A stretch of DNA of 64,000 nucleotides, taken from contig NZ_CP025815.1 in NCBI RefSeq assembly GCF_003352045.1, positions 620,001 through 684,000 of the forward strand, in the 5' to 3' direction. The notes under the pieces are model-generated. The model ran no database searches. It saw nothing but the letters and a program-made list of their open reading frames with translations, and was not told the DNA's origin. The stretch comes from Sulfitobacter sp. JL08 (GTDB lineage Bacteria > Pseudomonadota > Alphaproteobacteria > Rhodobacterales > Rhodobacteraceae). The first letter of the stretch is position 1. Every line of letters begins with the position of its first letter. Made by a program: the position numbers and the translations under genes. This document shows, piece after piece, positions 1 through 8,326 of the stretch.

Positions 1-302
1 TTTGGGTCAGTCAGCAGGTTCACAAATCCGTCCACGCGGTGGTTGCCTAATCTGTCGGGGATGATCAGCGTCTTCTCGTCGTAGACCTCAACAAAGCCCG
101 CTGGATCGCCCTTTGGTGAGACATCAACCAATCCCTTCAATGCCTTTGTGGCGACGACAACGAAAGGCGAGGAAGAGATAAACCTCTTCGCAACGTCATT
201 GATCCGGTCTGTGACTTTCAGGTCGGTGTTGGAACCTTTGTATTCAGGAAGCAGTTCCCGGAGTCTCTCAATGTCTTTAATTTCTTCGTCGACCTGCAAC
301 AT
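1..302 (-). CDS. Pyridoxamine 5'-phosphate oxidase-like FMN flavoprotein, N-terminal part
   Basis: The reading frame starts at 302 and runs off the left window edge, so only about 100 N-terminal residues are visible. The start ATG follows a GAGG about 9 nt upstream. The visible protein has a helical N-terminus, then a beta-rich stretch reading RFISSSPFVVVAT, followed by VSPKGDPAGFVEVYDEKTL and IPDRLGNHRVDG. This order is characteristic of the PPOX split-barrel FMN-binding superfamily, and the whole resembles the MSMEG_1061-type subfamily. Such proteins bind FMN or a related cofactor, and the substrate is usually unknown. The C-terminal half, and therefore any second half of the binding site, lies outside the window. 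Family call is fairly sure; physiological role is unknown. Confidence 0.75.
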   Translation of the reverse strand, partial: MLQVDEEIKDIERLRELLPEYKGSNTDLKVTDRINDVAKRFISSSPFVVVATKALKGLVDVSPKGDPAGFVEVYDEKTLIIPDRLGNHRVDGFVNLLTDP

Positions 303-641
303 GCCGCATCCCTCGATCTAAGAAATCTCACCTTAAGCCGAGCGATATTTTCAGGCAACAGAGACGGCGACTTTGTCCGCACAGCGGAAGTAGGCATATT
401 TTTTAGTAGCGTCCGCTCTTGTGGTAAGCGGACATTCGTAACCAAAGTTTCGAATTTCCAGTCGCTAACGGCGGCTTGACGCGACACAGCAGACACCCGC
501 CAAAAACCTGTGAACTTCCGCTTTGAGCCCAATCCAGACATCAGCTTCTTATCAGGTCAACCCAATCTGTCGGGAGGTCTCCTGCGCTCTCGACGCGATG
601 ATCTCCTTTGAGATAAGCTCGTTGCAACGGAGATCAGTCTT
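303..641. other. Intergenic stretch with dispersed repeat copy A
   Basis: No gene was supported here. The central part (about 411-542) is a copy of a dispersed repeat. The 72 bases at 440-511 are identical to 2597-2668. The right part must hold the promoter of the cyclase gene starting at 642, but no clear -35/-10 pair was recognised. Confidence 0.6.
440..511 (+). repeat. Dispersed intergenic repeat, copy A (identical to 2597-2668)
   Basis: Seventy-two consecutive bases match 2597-2668 exactly, and a diverged match continues to about 540. Both copies are intergenic and flank the first cyclase gene in direct orientation. Read on the minus strand the copies give similar short open frames, but these lack convincing start signals, so the repeat is treated as non-coding. 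Confidence 0.85.
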
Positions 642-2504
642 TTGGAAAATGACAATCAGGAACGCAAACTGACGACGATCCTTTCAGCTGATGTTGTTGG
701 ATACTCCCAGCTCATGAGTAAGGATGAGAGCGGAACTCTGGCGAATCTCAAAGAACTTCGTCGGAGTTTGATCGATCCGCGGATCGAAGACCACTATGGT
801 CGAACCGTCAAGCTTATGGGCGATGGGAGCCTTGTTGAATTTGCGAGTGTGGTGGACGCTGTAAGCTTCGCTGTAGACGTCCAGATCGCTCTTGCCGCTT
901 CTCAGAAAAATAGGGCCGAAAACGACCGAATTCGATTCCGCATTGGGATCAATGTCGGCGATGTGATGGTCGATGGGGACGATATCTATGGCGATGGCGT
1001 CAATGTTGCTTCGCGGATCGAGGGATTGGCTGAACCGGGTGGAATTTGCGTATCTCAAACCGTTTTCGATCACGTTAAAGGCAAGCTCGATCTAAGTTTC
1101 GTACCCATGGGGCCGCAGCAGTTAAAGAACATTCCATCCCCGATGGAAACTTACAAAGTCGAACTTGACGAACGCTCCCAATCTTTCGCCACAGATGCCA
1201 TTGCCTCAACCGCAACCCCGACCAGAAAACCTCGACTACGAAGAGCTTTGGGCTGGATGATGGTCGCTGGTGTGGTGATCATTGGCTTTGCTATTGCGAC
1301 ACTCCAATTTCAATCAAATTCCTCAACGGGGACGGTGGTCGCGGTATTGCCTTTTGACGACTACAGCGCCCCACAATACCAAGACTATCTCAGCGATGCC
1401 GTGGCTGATAATATCATTAACTCTCTCGCGCGATTTCCGCAGCTGACCGTCATTTCACGACGTTCCAGTTTTCAGTTTCGGGACTCCGGTCTCGGCATAT
1501 CCGAAATTGCTTCCCAGCTTGGTGCAGACTTTATTCTGGAAGGCAGCCAGAGATATGATGGCACGAGACTTCAGATTACCACTCAGTTGATTGACGGTGA
1601 CACAGAAGCCAACATATGGGCCGAAAACATCGATGTGCCGCTCGACGAATTGCTCGAAGCGAACAACAGTATCAGTCTGAAGGTCGCGAGTGCAGTAGGT
1701 AGCAAGGTGATCGATACGGCCGCCGCGCGGATGTCCGAAGGCGATGTCAGTGCATTGTTGATTGCCAATGCGGCGCAAAGCCGGATCATGCGGAACTTCA
1801 ATCGCGAAAACCTGCTGACCAATATCGAAGAGCAAGAACAGTCCCTCAATGACCACCCCGACTCTGCTTGGGGTCATCTTGGTCAGGCTTTGTCGCTTCG
1901 CATTGGCCTGCGGTATGGCTGGATTGAAGGCGATGAAGAGGCGACGCGCAAAAGAATGTACGATCTCGCCCGCCGAGGCGTAGAACTCGACCCGAACAAT
2001 TTCATGGCCTATTTCGCTTTGGGGCGCGCTTTGCTGATGAACCGTGATGTCGAGGGCGCTGCTGTCGCTTACCGTCGCGCGATCGAATTGAACCCGTCGT
2101 CTTTTTTTGCACGCAACGCGTTGGCCCAGGCACTAACCTTTGTCGGGGAAACGGATGAGGCTCTGGCGGTGATCGCCGAGTCTGAGCGCGTTGATCCGCT
2201 GTACGGGCATGATGTGCAGTGGGAAAAGTCCAGAATTCAATGGCAGATGGGGGAGTGCGACGAGGCTCTTGCGACATTTCAGTCAGCGCCCTCAATGCCA
2301 AACGCCGCCAACAAGATGCTCGCCGCCATTCATCATTGCCTTGGCAATACTGAAAAGGCGACCATGGCAATGACCGACTATGTCGCGGAAAACCCCAAAT
2401 GGACCGTGTCGCGGGAACGTAGTATCAACACCGATATGTGGATTGCGCCCGGAGTGCTGGACCGCTGGCTTGCGGCGATGGAAGCTTCCGGTATGCCCTT
2501 ATGA
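642..2504 (+). CDS. Class III adenylate/guanylate cyclase with TM segment, TolB-like and TPR regions
   Basis: A 620-residue protein starting at TTG, the only reasonable start, with GGAG about 9 nt upstream. Residues about 8-180 form a class III nucleotide cyclase domain. The metal-binding aspartates are present (D17 in SADVVGYS and D61 in KLMGDG), and the later DGVNVASRIEG motif supplies the conserved Asn and Arg, so catalysis looks possible. A single hydrophobic segment (about 203-225) should anchor it in the inner membrane. The next roughly 120 residues resemble the TolB-like domain common after such cyclases (VVAVLPFDDYS), and the C-terminal third contains TPR motifs (for example 440-560). 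This architecture is typical of rhizobial and roseobacter cyclases that probably make cAMP. Input signal and nucleotide specificity cannot be read from sequence. Confidence 0.88.
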   Translation: MENDNQERKLTTILSADVVGYSQLMSKDESGTLANLKELRRSLIDPRIEDHYGRTVKLMGDGSLVEFASVVDAVSFAVDVQIALAASQKNRAENDRIRFRIGINVGDVMVDGDDIYGDGVNVASRIEGLAEPGGICVSQTVFDHVKGKLDLSFVPMGPQQLKNIPSPMETYKVELDERSQSFATDAIASTATPTRKPRLRRALGWMMVAGVVIIGFAIATLQFQSNSSTGTVVAVLPFDDYSAPQYQDYLSDAVADNIINSLARFPQLTVISRRSSFQFRDSGLGISEIASQLGADFILEGSQRYDGTRLQITTQLIDGDTEANIWAENIDVPLDELLEANNSISLKVASAVGSKVIDTAAARMSEGDVSALLIANAAQSRIMRNFNRENLLTNIEEQEQSLNDHPDSAWGHLGQALSLRIGLRYGWIEGDEEATRKRMYDLARRGVELDPNNFMAYFALGRALLMNRDVEGAAVAYRRAIELNPSSFFARNALAQALTFVGETDEALAVIAESERVDPLYGHDVQWEKSRIQWQMGECDEALATFQSAPSMPNAANKMLAAIHHCLGNTEKATMAMTDYVAENPKWTVSRERSINTDMWIAPGVLDRWLAAMEASGMPL

Positions 2505-2922
2505 CACTTCAATAGCTTATGACCGCTTTGTCCCGCCAGCCGGTCATTAATACAGAGTGCAGCGAACGTCTGGTGCCGGTGAAAGCAGTCGTTTAGAACC
2601 AAAGTTTCGAATTTCCAGTCGCTAACGGCGGCTTGACGCGACACAGCAGACACCCGCCAAAAACCTGTCAATTTCCGCTTCGAGCCCATACCGGAAGTGC
2701 TCCTGTGCTAACGCTCGGTCTCGCAGCAATCTGTAAGCCAAAATTGTTAGCTGCGCCGCAGAGAGGAAAGCCGCCATTCATTCACAGCGCAGCAAGATTT
2801 GGGATGTCTAGCTCCGCTGTGCGGGGCGGACAATCACCTCATCATTTTGAAGGTCCACTTTCTTGTCTCAAAAACAAACACTTTCCCTCATGCACTGGGC
2901 ATAAAGGCACGTGAGTATTAGG
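2505..2922. other. Intergenic region dominated by dispersed repeat copy B
   Basis: The 418 bp between the cyclase and the convergent deacetylase gene hold a long copy of the dispersed repeat (about 2519-2690). No supported gene was found. Short open frames here lack ribosome binding sites and overlap the repeat. The part from 2700 to 2922 shows nothing recognisable. Confidence 0.6.
2519..2690 (+). repeat. Dispersed intergenic repeat, copy B (longest)
   Basis: The longest copy of the family. It begins with an inverted-repeat-like part (TGACCGC...GCCGGTCATTAAT), then a GTTCGCTGCA-like block on the opposite strand, then the 72 bp block shared with 440-511. Its first half is shared, in reverse orientation, with copies near 8255, 11066 and 15262. 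Confidence 0.8.
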
Positions 2923-3840
2923 CTAGGTCGCTCTTTGGCGCTTGTTTTGAACCAGCATCCCGCGGCGTGGCGGACGAAGTGGTGCGCCTAGCTCAAACAC
3001 TCTTTCAATGAGCGCCTTATGCGTTGGCGGAACCGCGTCCAATGCACGTCCATCTGCCGCTGCTACCTTGATTTGGTACACTTCAAACGCATCGCTGACG
3101 AATGATCCGGATCGAACATAAGCCGGATCATCTAAGGCTTCAGCCAAAGAAACAAAAGCGACGCCGTCAGCAAACAGACTGGCGAAGAACGCATCCGCAA
3201 CTTCGGTGAAAAAGGCGACCGGGTGGATAAGACCGATACCAACTATTTCGCGACCAAAAACCGATTTACAGACCGCGGCATCATGTGCCACCTGCGCCGC
3301 CGCATACTCTACAAAATCTGTTTTCAGACGCTCGGCTTCCTCGGAACGCCCGGTTTGCAGTAGATGCCTCCACGCACGATCCCATTCCCATTCGTAAAAC
3401 CAACTGGTGACGCCCGCGCTGCGATAGGCCAACCTCTCAATGTGCTCATTAACGCGGACGCGTTTTTCTTCGGTGTTTCCCCAAAGCTCGAGCGGATGTC
3501 GAAATGCACGCAGAGGGGCCTTGTTGATCCAAGGCGCCAGCAATTCGTCGGCGACGGATATGTCGTGAATAAAATCCTCTGCAGATGTCTCATTCAGCAA
3601 CGGATGCGTGTGAGTGTGGTTGCCAATATGGTGGCCTGCAGCGACCCAGTCATCCAGAATACGCTCATAGGTAGGCTCAATATCGAGCGGCCACGAATTG
3701 GCTAAGGCAAAAACACCCGACACCCCGTTCCGTGCAAAGGCACCAATGATCTGCGTGGCAACTGAATGTGGCGTGTAACCATCTGGTAAAGCCATATGTG
3801 GGTAAACCGGCAGGTCATCCAGGGTAAAGGCCATCTGCAT
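2923..3840 (-). CDS. Polysaccharide deacetylase family protein (NodB-like)
   Basis: A 305-residue NodB-homology domain protein. The start ATG at 3840 has an AGGAG about 8 nt upstream. The first conserved motif is TLDDLP close to the N-terminus (catalytic Asp pair, residues 7-8). The second is HHIGNHTHTH, which provides the metal-binding H-x(3-5)-H ligands, and an FRHP motif follows as expected. These enzymes deacetylate N-acetylated sugars or act on related amide substrates with a divalent metal. There is no signal peptide, so action in the cytoplasm is likely, which is unusual for wall-directed deacetylases but common in this short subfamily. The gene stands alone, and its substrate is unknown. 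Confidence 0.8.
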   Translation of the reverse strand: MQMAFTLDDLPVYPHMALPDGYTPHSVATQIIGAFARNGVSGVFALANSWPLDIEPTYERILDDWVAAGHHIGNHTHTHPLLNETSAEDFIHDISVADELLAPWINKAPLRAFRHPLELWGNTEEKRVRVNEHIERLAYRSAGVTSWFYEWEWDRAWRHLLQTGRSEEAERLKTDFVEYAAAQVAHDAAVCKSVFGREIVGIGLIHPVAFFTEVADAFFASLFADGVAFVSLAEALDDPAYVRSGSFVSDAFEVYQIKVAAADGRALDAVPPTHKALIERVFELGAPLRPPRRGMLVQNKRQRAT

Positions 3841-3882
3841 GCAATAATTCTCCTAATCGAACCATGAGAGAGTCTCACGTGG

Positions 3883-4269
3883 TTGATGGGCAAGCAAGAA
3901 GTATCGGGCTTCGAGAAGAGCCGCAATACTGAGATGGCGGCGGCTTTTCCGGAGCATGCAGCATTTCTAGGCGATTTGAACGAGCGCGTGATTGACCTCA
4001 TGCAGCCGTTTTCGGACGAGACCATCACCGATCCTGCATTCATGGGCAGCGCTTCGATCAAGAAGATTCTTCCAGCTTTGGTGCCGGAACTTGCGTATGA
4101 CGACCTCGACATCAAGGAAGGTGCAAGTGCATCACGTCTGTGGAAGGAAGTTACGCTGGCCAATCCAGCAGCTTTGGAGCGTGACAAGGTTTATGCGGAT
4201 TTAGTGGATTATTGCACTCGTGACACTTGGGCGATGGTTGCGATCCACAAGACGCTGATGGCGATGTGA
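3883..4269 (+). pseudogene. DUF2779 C-terminal remnant (5'-truncated)
   Basis: The 128-codon frame matches the C-terminal end of DUF2779 proteins: FEKSRN, then FPEHAAFL, GSASIKKILPALVPEL, YDDLDI and finally YCTRDTWAMVAIHKTL. Full-length members are around 500 residues with a nuclease-like core, so some three quarters of the gene is missing. Immediately upstream is the oppositely oriented deacetylase gene, leaving no room for the rest. There is no proper ribosome binding site. I take it as the stump of a deleted gene and not an active protein. Confidence 0.65.
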
Positions 4270-4569
4270 GCAGCGGTGTGTTCCAGGCTCTGGACCTATA
4301 AACAGGTCAGGACTTCAACGGCAGGTTTTACTAACACCGGACGTTCGCCGAAATCGAGGTAATGACCGAGTTGCGGACAAACCGTGCTTTCGCTGCACCT
4401 GCATAATCTTGGCTTTCTAAAGTGCGACGTGTATTTGAGAGGGATTTTGTCGGCCTCGGCTGCCAGGGAAAATGAAAAAAAATAAAAATCGGTAAAGCTG
4501 ACGTTCGAAGAGCCCTGAGGCTGGCAGATTCCCAGAAACGATTTGCCACCGCAATCTTTCGAAAGGGCA
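4270..4569. other. Intergenic region with a partial dispersed repeat
   Basis: No gene supported. Positions about 4330-4387 (a GGACGTTCGCCG block, then AATGACCG and GCGGACAAA) resemble a degraded copy of the dispersed repeat seen at 2519, 8255 and 15262. Confidence 0.5.
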
Positions 4570-7500
4570 TTATGCTGTCAACTCAGCGAGCAGTTCGCGG
4601 GCAGTTGCCTGATCTTCGGGGCATTCTCCTTCGGCGATGCTGTCGCTTACGGAGACTAAAAGAGTATTGGCCTCATCAGTTCGGCCGCGTTCCTGCCATA
4701 GGCGGGCGAGGTCGATGGCCGCACGAAGTTGCAAAAGTTTGGCGCCCTGCTTCTGGGCGACGTCGAGGGCTGCTCGAAGATGTTCTTCTGCAGTCTTATT
4801 GTCGCCATCCGTCTTGGCCAAAGCCGCCTGCAACCGGGTGAGTTCCGACATCCACATAATTTCGCCAGTCTGGCCCATCAACTCCTGAGCAGAAGTCGCC
4901 AGTTGCGTGGCCTCGTCTCGAAGGCCAAGCGCGAGGGCGCAACGCCCCGCTTCGGTTCGAAAGATCGGAGCAAAAATTCTATTTTTGGATGCAATCATTG
5001 CACTATCGACTTCGAAGGCCTCGTCAAAACCAGATGGATCGGCTTGTTTGAGCTTCAAGAAGTGAGCTCCTAGTCGCGCCCAGCTTAACCAGATATGAAG
5101 ATTGTGCTCTTCGGCAATCGGCTTCAAGCTTGTAACATGCCGCTCAATAGCCGTCTCATCATTGGCAGCTATAGCCGTCATGAGAAGGTGCCCATGCATG
5201 TAGCAGATCGTATTGAAATGACCTGAGGTCAGCGCTCTTTTTTCGGCTTCGATCGCATATTTTTTGGCGCGACGGGTCTCACCCAAAAACAACTTATTGA
5301 TAGATTGGTAGGCATACGCAGCAACGCCCAGTTCTTGACCGAACAAGTGTGCAAGTCCATCGTGTTTGGCTGGGTCATAATTAGCCAGTGACTCATCAAA
5401 AGATGATTGCGCTTCTTGGAACTTGCCAGACATCATCGAATATATGCCTACACTTCGATGCGCCAATGTAAGTCGCGTAGGATCTCCGGAGCTCTTGGCA
5501 GTCCTTAAAAGTTCTTGCGCCCAAAAGCCCGCTTCAGAGTGTTCCGACCTCACATATCTTCCAGCCCAAAGTGCATAGAGTACATTGAACCGCAGCGGTG
5601 TGTCCCCAATCAGGTCCGCGAGAACCAGCGCGCGTTCCATTTCTGTCTTTGTCTCGTCGGCAGCATATCCGAGGCCTTGGAGACAGGCCATTCCTAGTTG
5701 AACCTGCAAGGCAAGGGCTCGCTCGACGACCTGGTGTTCGCAGTCTTCGACGTTTGGATTTAGCAAGGCAATCGCGCGACGAAGATTGGAGATGCCTTCC
5801 TTGAATGCCGGTCGCGCGATGGCGGCTTTGCCTGCGGTTTCCCACAGGTCGATGGCGCGGTCAGTAAGATCAGCCGCCTCGGCGTGGGTGGCGAGGACTT
5901 CGGGGGCGATATCGGGGTCGGTCTCCAGTGCCGTCAGGATGCGCGCGTGGATGGCCCGGCGCGTCTCCTTCAGCTGGCTTTCATAGGCGGCGTCACGCAC
6001 CAGGGCGTGTTTGAAGAGATAGGTTGCTTCTGGAGGCAGGCCCCTGCGGTAGATAAGTTCGGCTGCGATCAGGCCGTCCAGTGCGGCGGTCATTTCGGCG
6101 TCTGACAAATGGGATACTTGTCCCAAAAGACTATGGCTGAACTCCCGCCCGATACAGGCAGCTGTCTGCGCGACCTCCTTGATCGGTTGTAGCCGGTCCA
6201 GCCGCGCCATCAGGCTGTCATGCAGCGTGGTCGGAATGGCGACAGTGTTCAGCGGCCCATCGAGAAGGAGACGGTCTCCATCTTCTTTCAGTGCACCGGA
6301 CTCCAGAATTGTCTTAGTCAGTTCCTCAACAAAGAGTGGCACGCCATCGGTGCGCTCCGCGATGATTGCCATGATCTCGTCTGGCAGTGCCTTGCCGCCA
6401 GTCAGCTTGGTGACGATGTCTCCGATCTGATCCTTCCCCAGCCGGTTCAATGCGAACCTCGTCACGATGGGATGTCCGCCAAAGCCATACTCAAAGCTGG
6501 GACGCGCCGTGGCGAGGATCATGATCTTTTGATCCGCAACAGTATCCAAAAGCAGGTCCAGCAACTCCAGCGAAGTCGGGTCAATCCAGTGCAGGTCTTC
6601 GTAGACCAAGAGCACCGGCCTGTCCTGGCTTTGCTGAACCAGCAGCTTGGCCAGTGTCTTCATGGTATGCGCCCGTTGCTGGGCTGGTGTCAGGTCAAGC
6701 GCACCGTACCGCGCGGTTCCGTCCAGACCCATCATCGGCGTGATCAGCTTCAGCATCTCGGGGTCCTGACCGAGCAACACCTCCAGCTTGTCCAGCCGGG
6801 TATCAGGCCCATCCGATGGTGCGAACCCGGCTGCAAAGGACAATTGCTGAATTACCGGGTAAAATGCAGAATCTGTGTGATAGGGCGAGCATTGATAGGT
6901 GATGCGGGTGTGATCATCCTTTGCAACCTCGTCGATGACCGCTCTTGTGATGCGCGACTTGCCAATGCCGGCCTCGCCGCTCACGATGACCATCTGGCCT
7001 TGGCCCGCTTTGGCAAGCGCCCAGCGTTCCAGCATAAGCTCGATCTCACGGTCGCGTCCGACGATGGGGGTCAAGGTGCCGGACTGGCGCGCCGCAAAGC
7101 GGCTTTCCTGCACTGCCTCGCCGTCAACGACGAAGGCTTCAACCGGGGCACCCACGCCTTTCAACTCTTGTGCGCCGATTGACGTCAGCTTGTACGTGCT
7201 GCCCAGCAGACGCCGGGTTTCGCTGGGCAGAACAAGCTGGTTCGGCCCTGCAACGCCTTGCAGCCGCGCGGCTAGGTTGGGCGTCTCGCCGACAACGGCC
7301 GCTTCCTGTGTTGCACCGCTGCCTATCAGGTCGCCAACGATCACAACACCGGTGGCGACCCCGATCCGCGTTGCAAGAGCTGTGCCATCGGGAGCCTTTG
7401 TTGACCTGACGCTTTCGATGATCGCCAGCCCCGCTCGCACAGCGCGCTCCGCATCGTCTTCACCGGCACGGGGCCAGCCGAAGTAACACATCACGCCATC

Positions 7501-7926
7501 GCCCATGAATTTGGCTACAAACCCCTCATAGCGGCCAACAACACCGGCCACCGTGTTCTGATAGCCCGTGATGACGTTGCGCATGTCTTCCGCGTCAAAG
7601 CGCGTCGCCATCTCTGTTGAACCCACAAGATCAACAAACATTACCGTCAGGTGGCGGCGTTCCGCGTCGGAGGAGGCTGCTGTAGCGTCCGCGGTGATTG
7701 TCTTGGGCGCCGTGTCTTTAGCGGTTTCAAGAAGTGAGGCAGGTGGCTCTCCAAGGCGTTGAATCGCGGCCCATATTTTGAGCCGCGGGCCTAAGGGTAG
7801 GCCCAGCTCTTTGAGATTTTCCTCGACCAGATTAGGCAAAATCTCGAAATCAATCTCAGCCTCGGCAAAAGCTGAGGCATATTTCTCCAGTCCGAGTTCT
7901 GCGAGCCAGCTTTGAACGTCCTGCAA
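4570..7926 (-). CDS. SAM domain / class III cyclase / AAA ATPase / TPR signalling protein
   Basis: An 1118-residue multidomain protein. Residues 1-60 form a SAM (sterile alpha motif) domain, seen in WLAELGLEKYASAF and LGPRLKIWAAIQ. Residues about 88-270 form a class III cyclase with metal ligands D99 and D143 and the conserved N217 and R221, so it looks catalytically intact. A STAND-like predicted ATPase follows, with Walker A GEAGIGKS at 317-324. The C-terminal half is helical with TPR-like repeats. There is no membrane segment, so the protein is cytoplasmic. Families with this layout are thought to couple ligand or protein binding by the TPR part to cyclase output. It is the second of three cyclase genes within 10 kb. 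Confidence 0.88.
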   Translation of the reverse strand: MQDVQSWLAELGLEKYASAFAEAEIDFEILPNLVEENLKELGLPLGPRLKIWAAIQRLGEPPASLLETAKDTAPKTITADATAASSDAERRHLTVMFVDLVGSTEMATRFDAEDMRNVITGYQNTVAGVVGRYEGFVAKFMGDGVMCYFGWPRAGEDDAERAVRAGLAIIESVRSTKAPDGTALATRIGVATGVVIVGDLIGSGATQEAAVVGETPNLAARLQGVAGPNQLVLPSETRRLLGSTYKLTSIGAQELKGVGAPVEAFVVDGEAVQESRFAARQSGTLTPIVGRDREIELMLERWALAKAGQGQMVIVSGEAGIGKSRITRAVIDEVAKDDHTRITYQCSPYHTDSAFYPVIQQLSFAAGFAPSDGPDTRLDKLEVLLGQDPEMLKLITPMMGLDGTARYGALDLTPAQQRAHTMKTLAKLLVQQSQDRPVLLVYEDLHWIDPTSLELLDLLLDTVADQKIMILATARPSFEYGFGGHPIVTRFALNRLGKDQIGDIVTKLTGGKALPDEIMAIIAERTDGVPLFVEELTKTILESGALKEDGDRLLLDGPLNTVAIPTTLHDSLMARLDRLQPIKEVAQTAACIGREFSHSLLGQVSHLSDAEMTAALDGLIAAELIYRRGLPPEATYLFKHALVRDAAYESQLKETRRAIHARILTALETDPDIAPEVLATHAEAADLTDRAIDLWETAGKAAIARPAFKEGISNLRRAIALLNPNVEDCEHQVVERALALQVQLGMACLQGLGYAADETKTEMERALVLADLIGDTPLRFNVLYALWAGRYVRSEHSEAGFWAQELLRTAKSSGDPTRLTLAHRSVGIYSMMSGKFQEAQSSFDESLANYDPAKHDGLAHLFGQELGVAAYAYQSINKLFLGETRRAKKYAIEAEKRALTSGHFNTICYMHGHLLMTAIAANDETAIERHVTSLKPIAEEHNLHIWLSWARLGAHFLKLKQADPSGFDEAFEVDSAMIASKNRIFAPIFRTEAGRCALALGLRDEATQLATSAQELMGQTGEIMWMSELTRLQAALAKTDGDNKTAEEHLRAALDVAQKQGAKLLQLRAAIDLARLWQERGRTDEANTLLVSVSDSIAEGECPEDQATARELLAELTA

Positions 7927-8316
7927 CTTGATCCCCCACGGATGCCGGTCTCACCAACCGACGCCTCCCGAAAACCCGACACTAGCCCATTTTTAGTTTG
8001 TGTCATGCCTTTACTTTGCGCGTTCAACTAGACCGTTTGACGGCTGATCAACCTGTCGACGACGAATGGATCCAAGTGGTTCCAACCAGGTGGACTGACC
8101 CATGATGGCTGGAAAAGCAGCGGGATAAATGAATGTCCACAAAGCGAAAACAGCACAGAAAAATGCAGGATGTAACTTAACGGCAGGTCTGGTCTGGTCG
8201 TGGATTTCCAGGTCATGCTGCAAATGCTAAATGGGCTCATTGCGGCGCGGCTGCATTGGGCTCATTGCTGCCGTTCGCTATGTCGTCCATTAATGACTGC
8301 AACGCGGACAAAACAG
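7927..8316. other. Intergenic region with dispersed repeat copy
   Basis: A 390 bp gap upstream of the SAM-cyclase gene. Positions 8233-8316 are repetitive: GGGCTCATTGC occurs twice (8233 and 8258), followed by a degraded dispersed repeat. The rest should carry the promoter of the gene that starts at 7926, but no specific site was recognised. Confidence 0.5.
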
Positions 8317-8326
8317 TCATTTCGTG
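8233..8326 (-). repeat. Dispersed intergenic repeat, degraded copy near 8255-8326
   Basis: The block GTTCGCT...ATTAATGAC...CGGACAAA...GTCATT matches, in order and spacing, the reverse complement of 2519-2570. The copy runs into the last codons and stop of the 8317-9987 gene, so the repeat abuts or replaces that gene's original 3' end. Confidence 0.6.

Noticed and set aside
2633-2914. Open frame in the intergenic repeat region
   Set aside because: It overlaps the dispersed repeat, has no start signal and no recognisable protein pattern.
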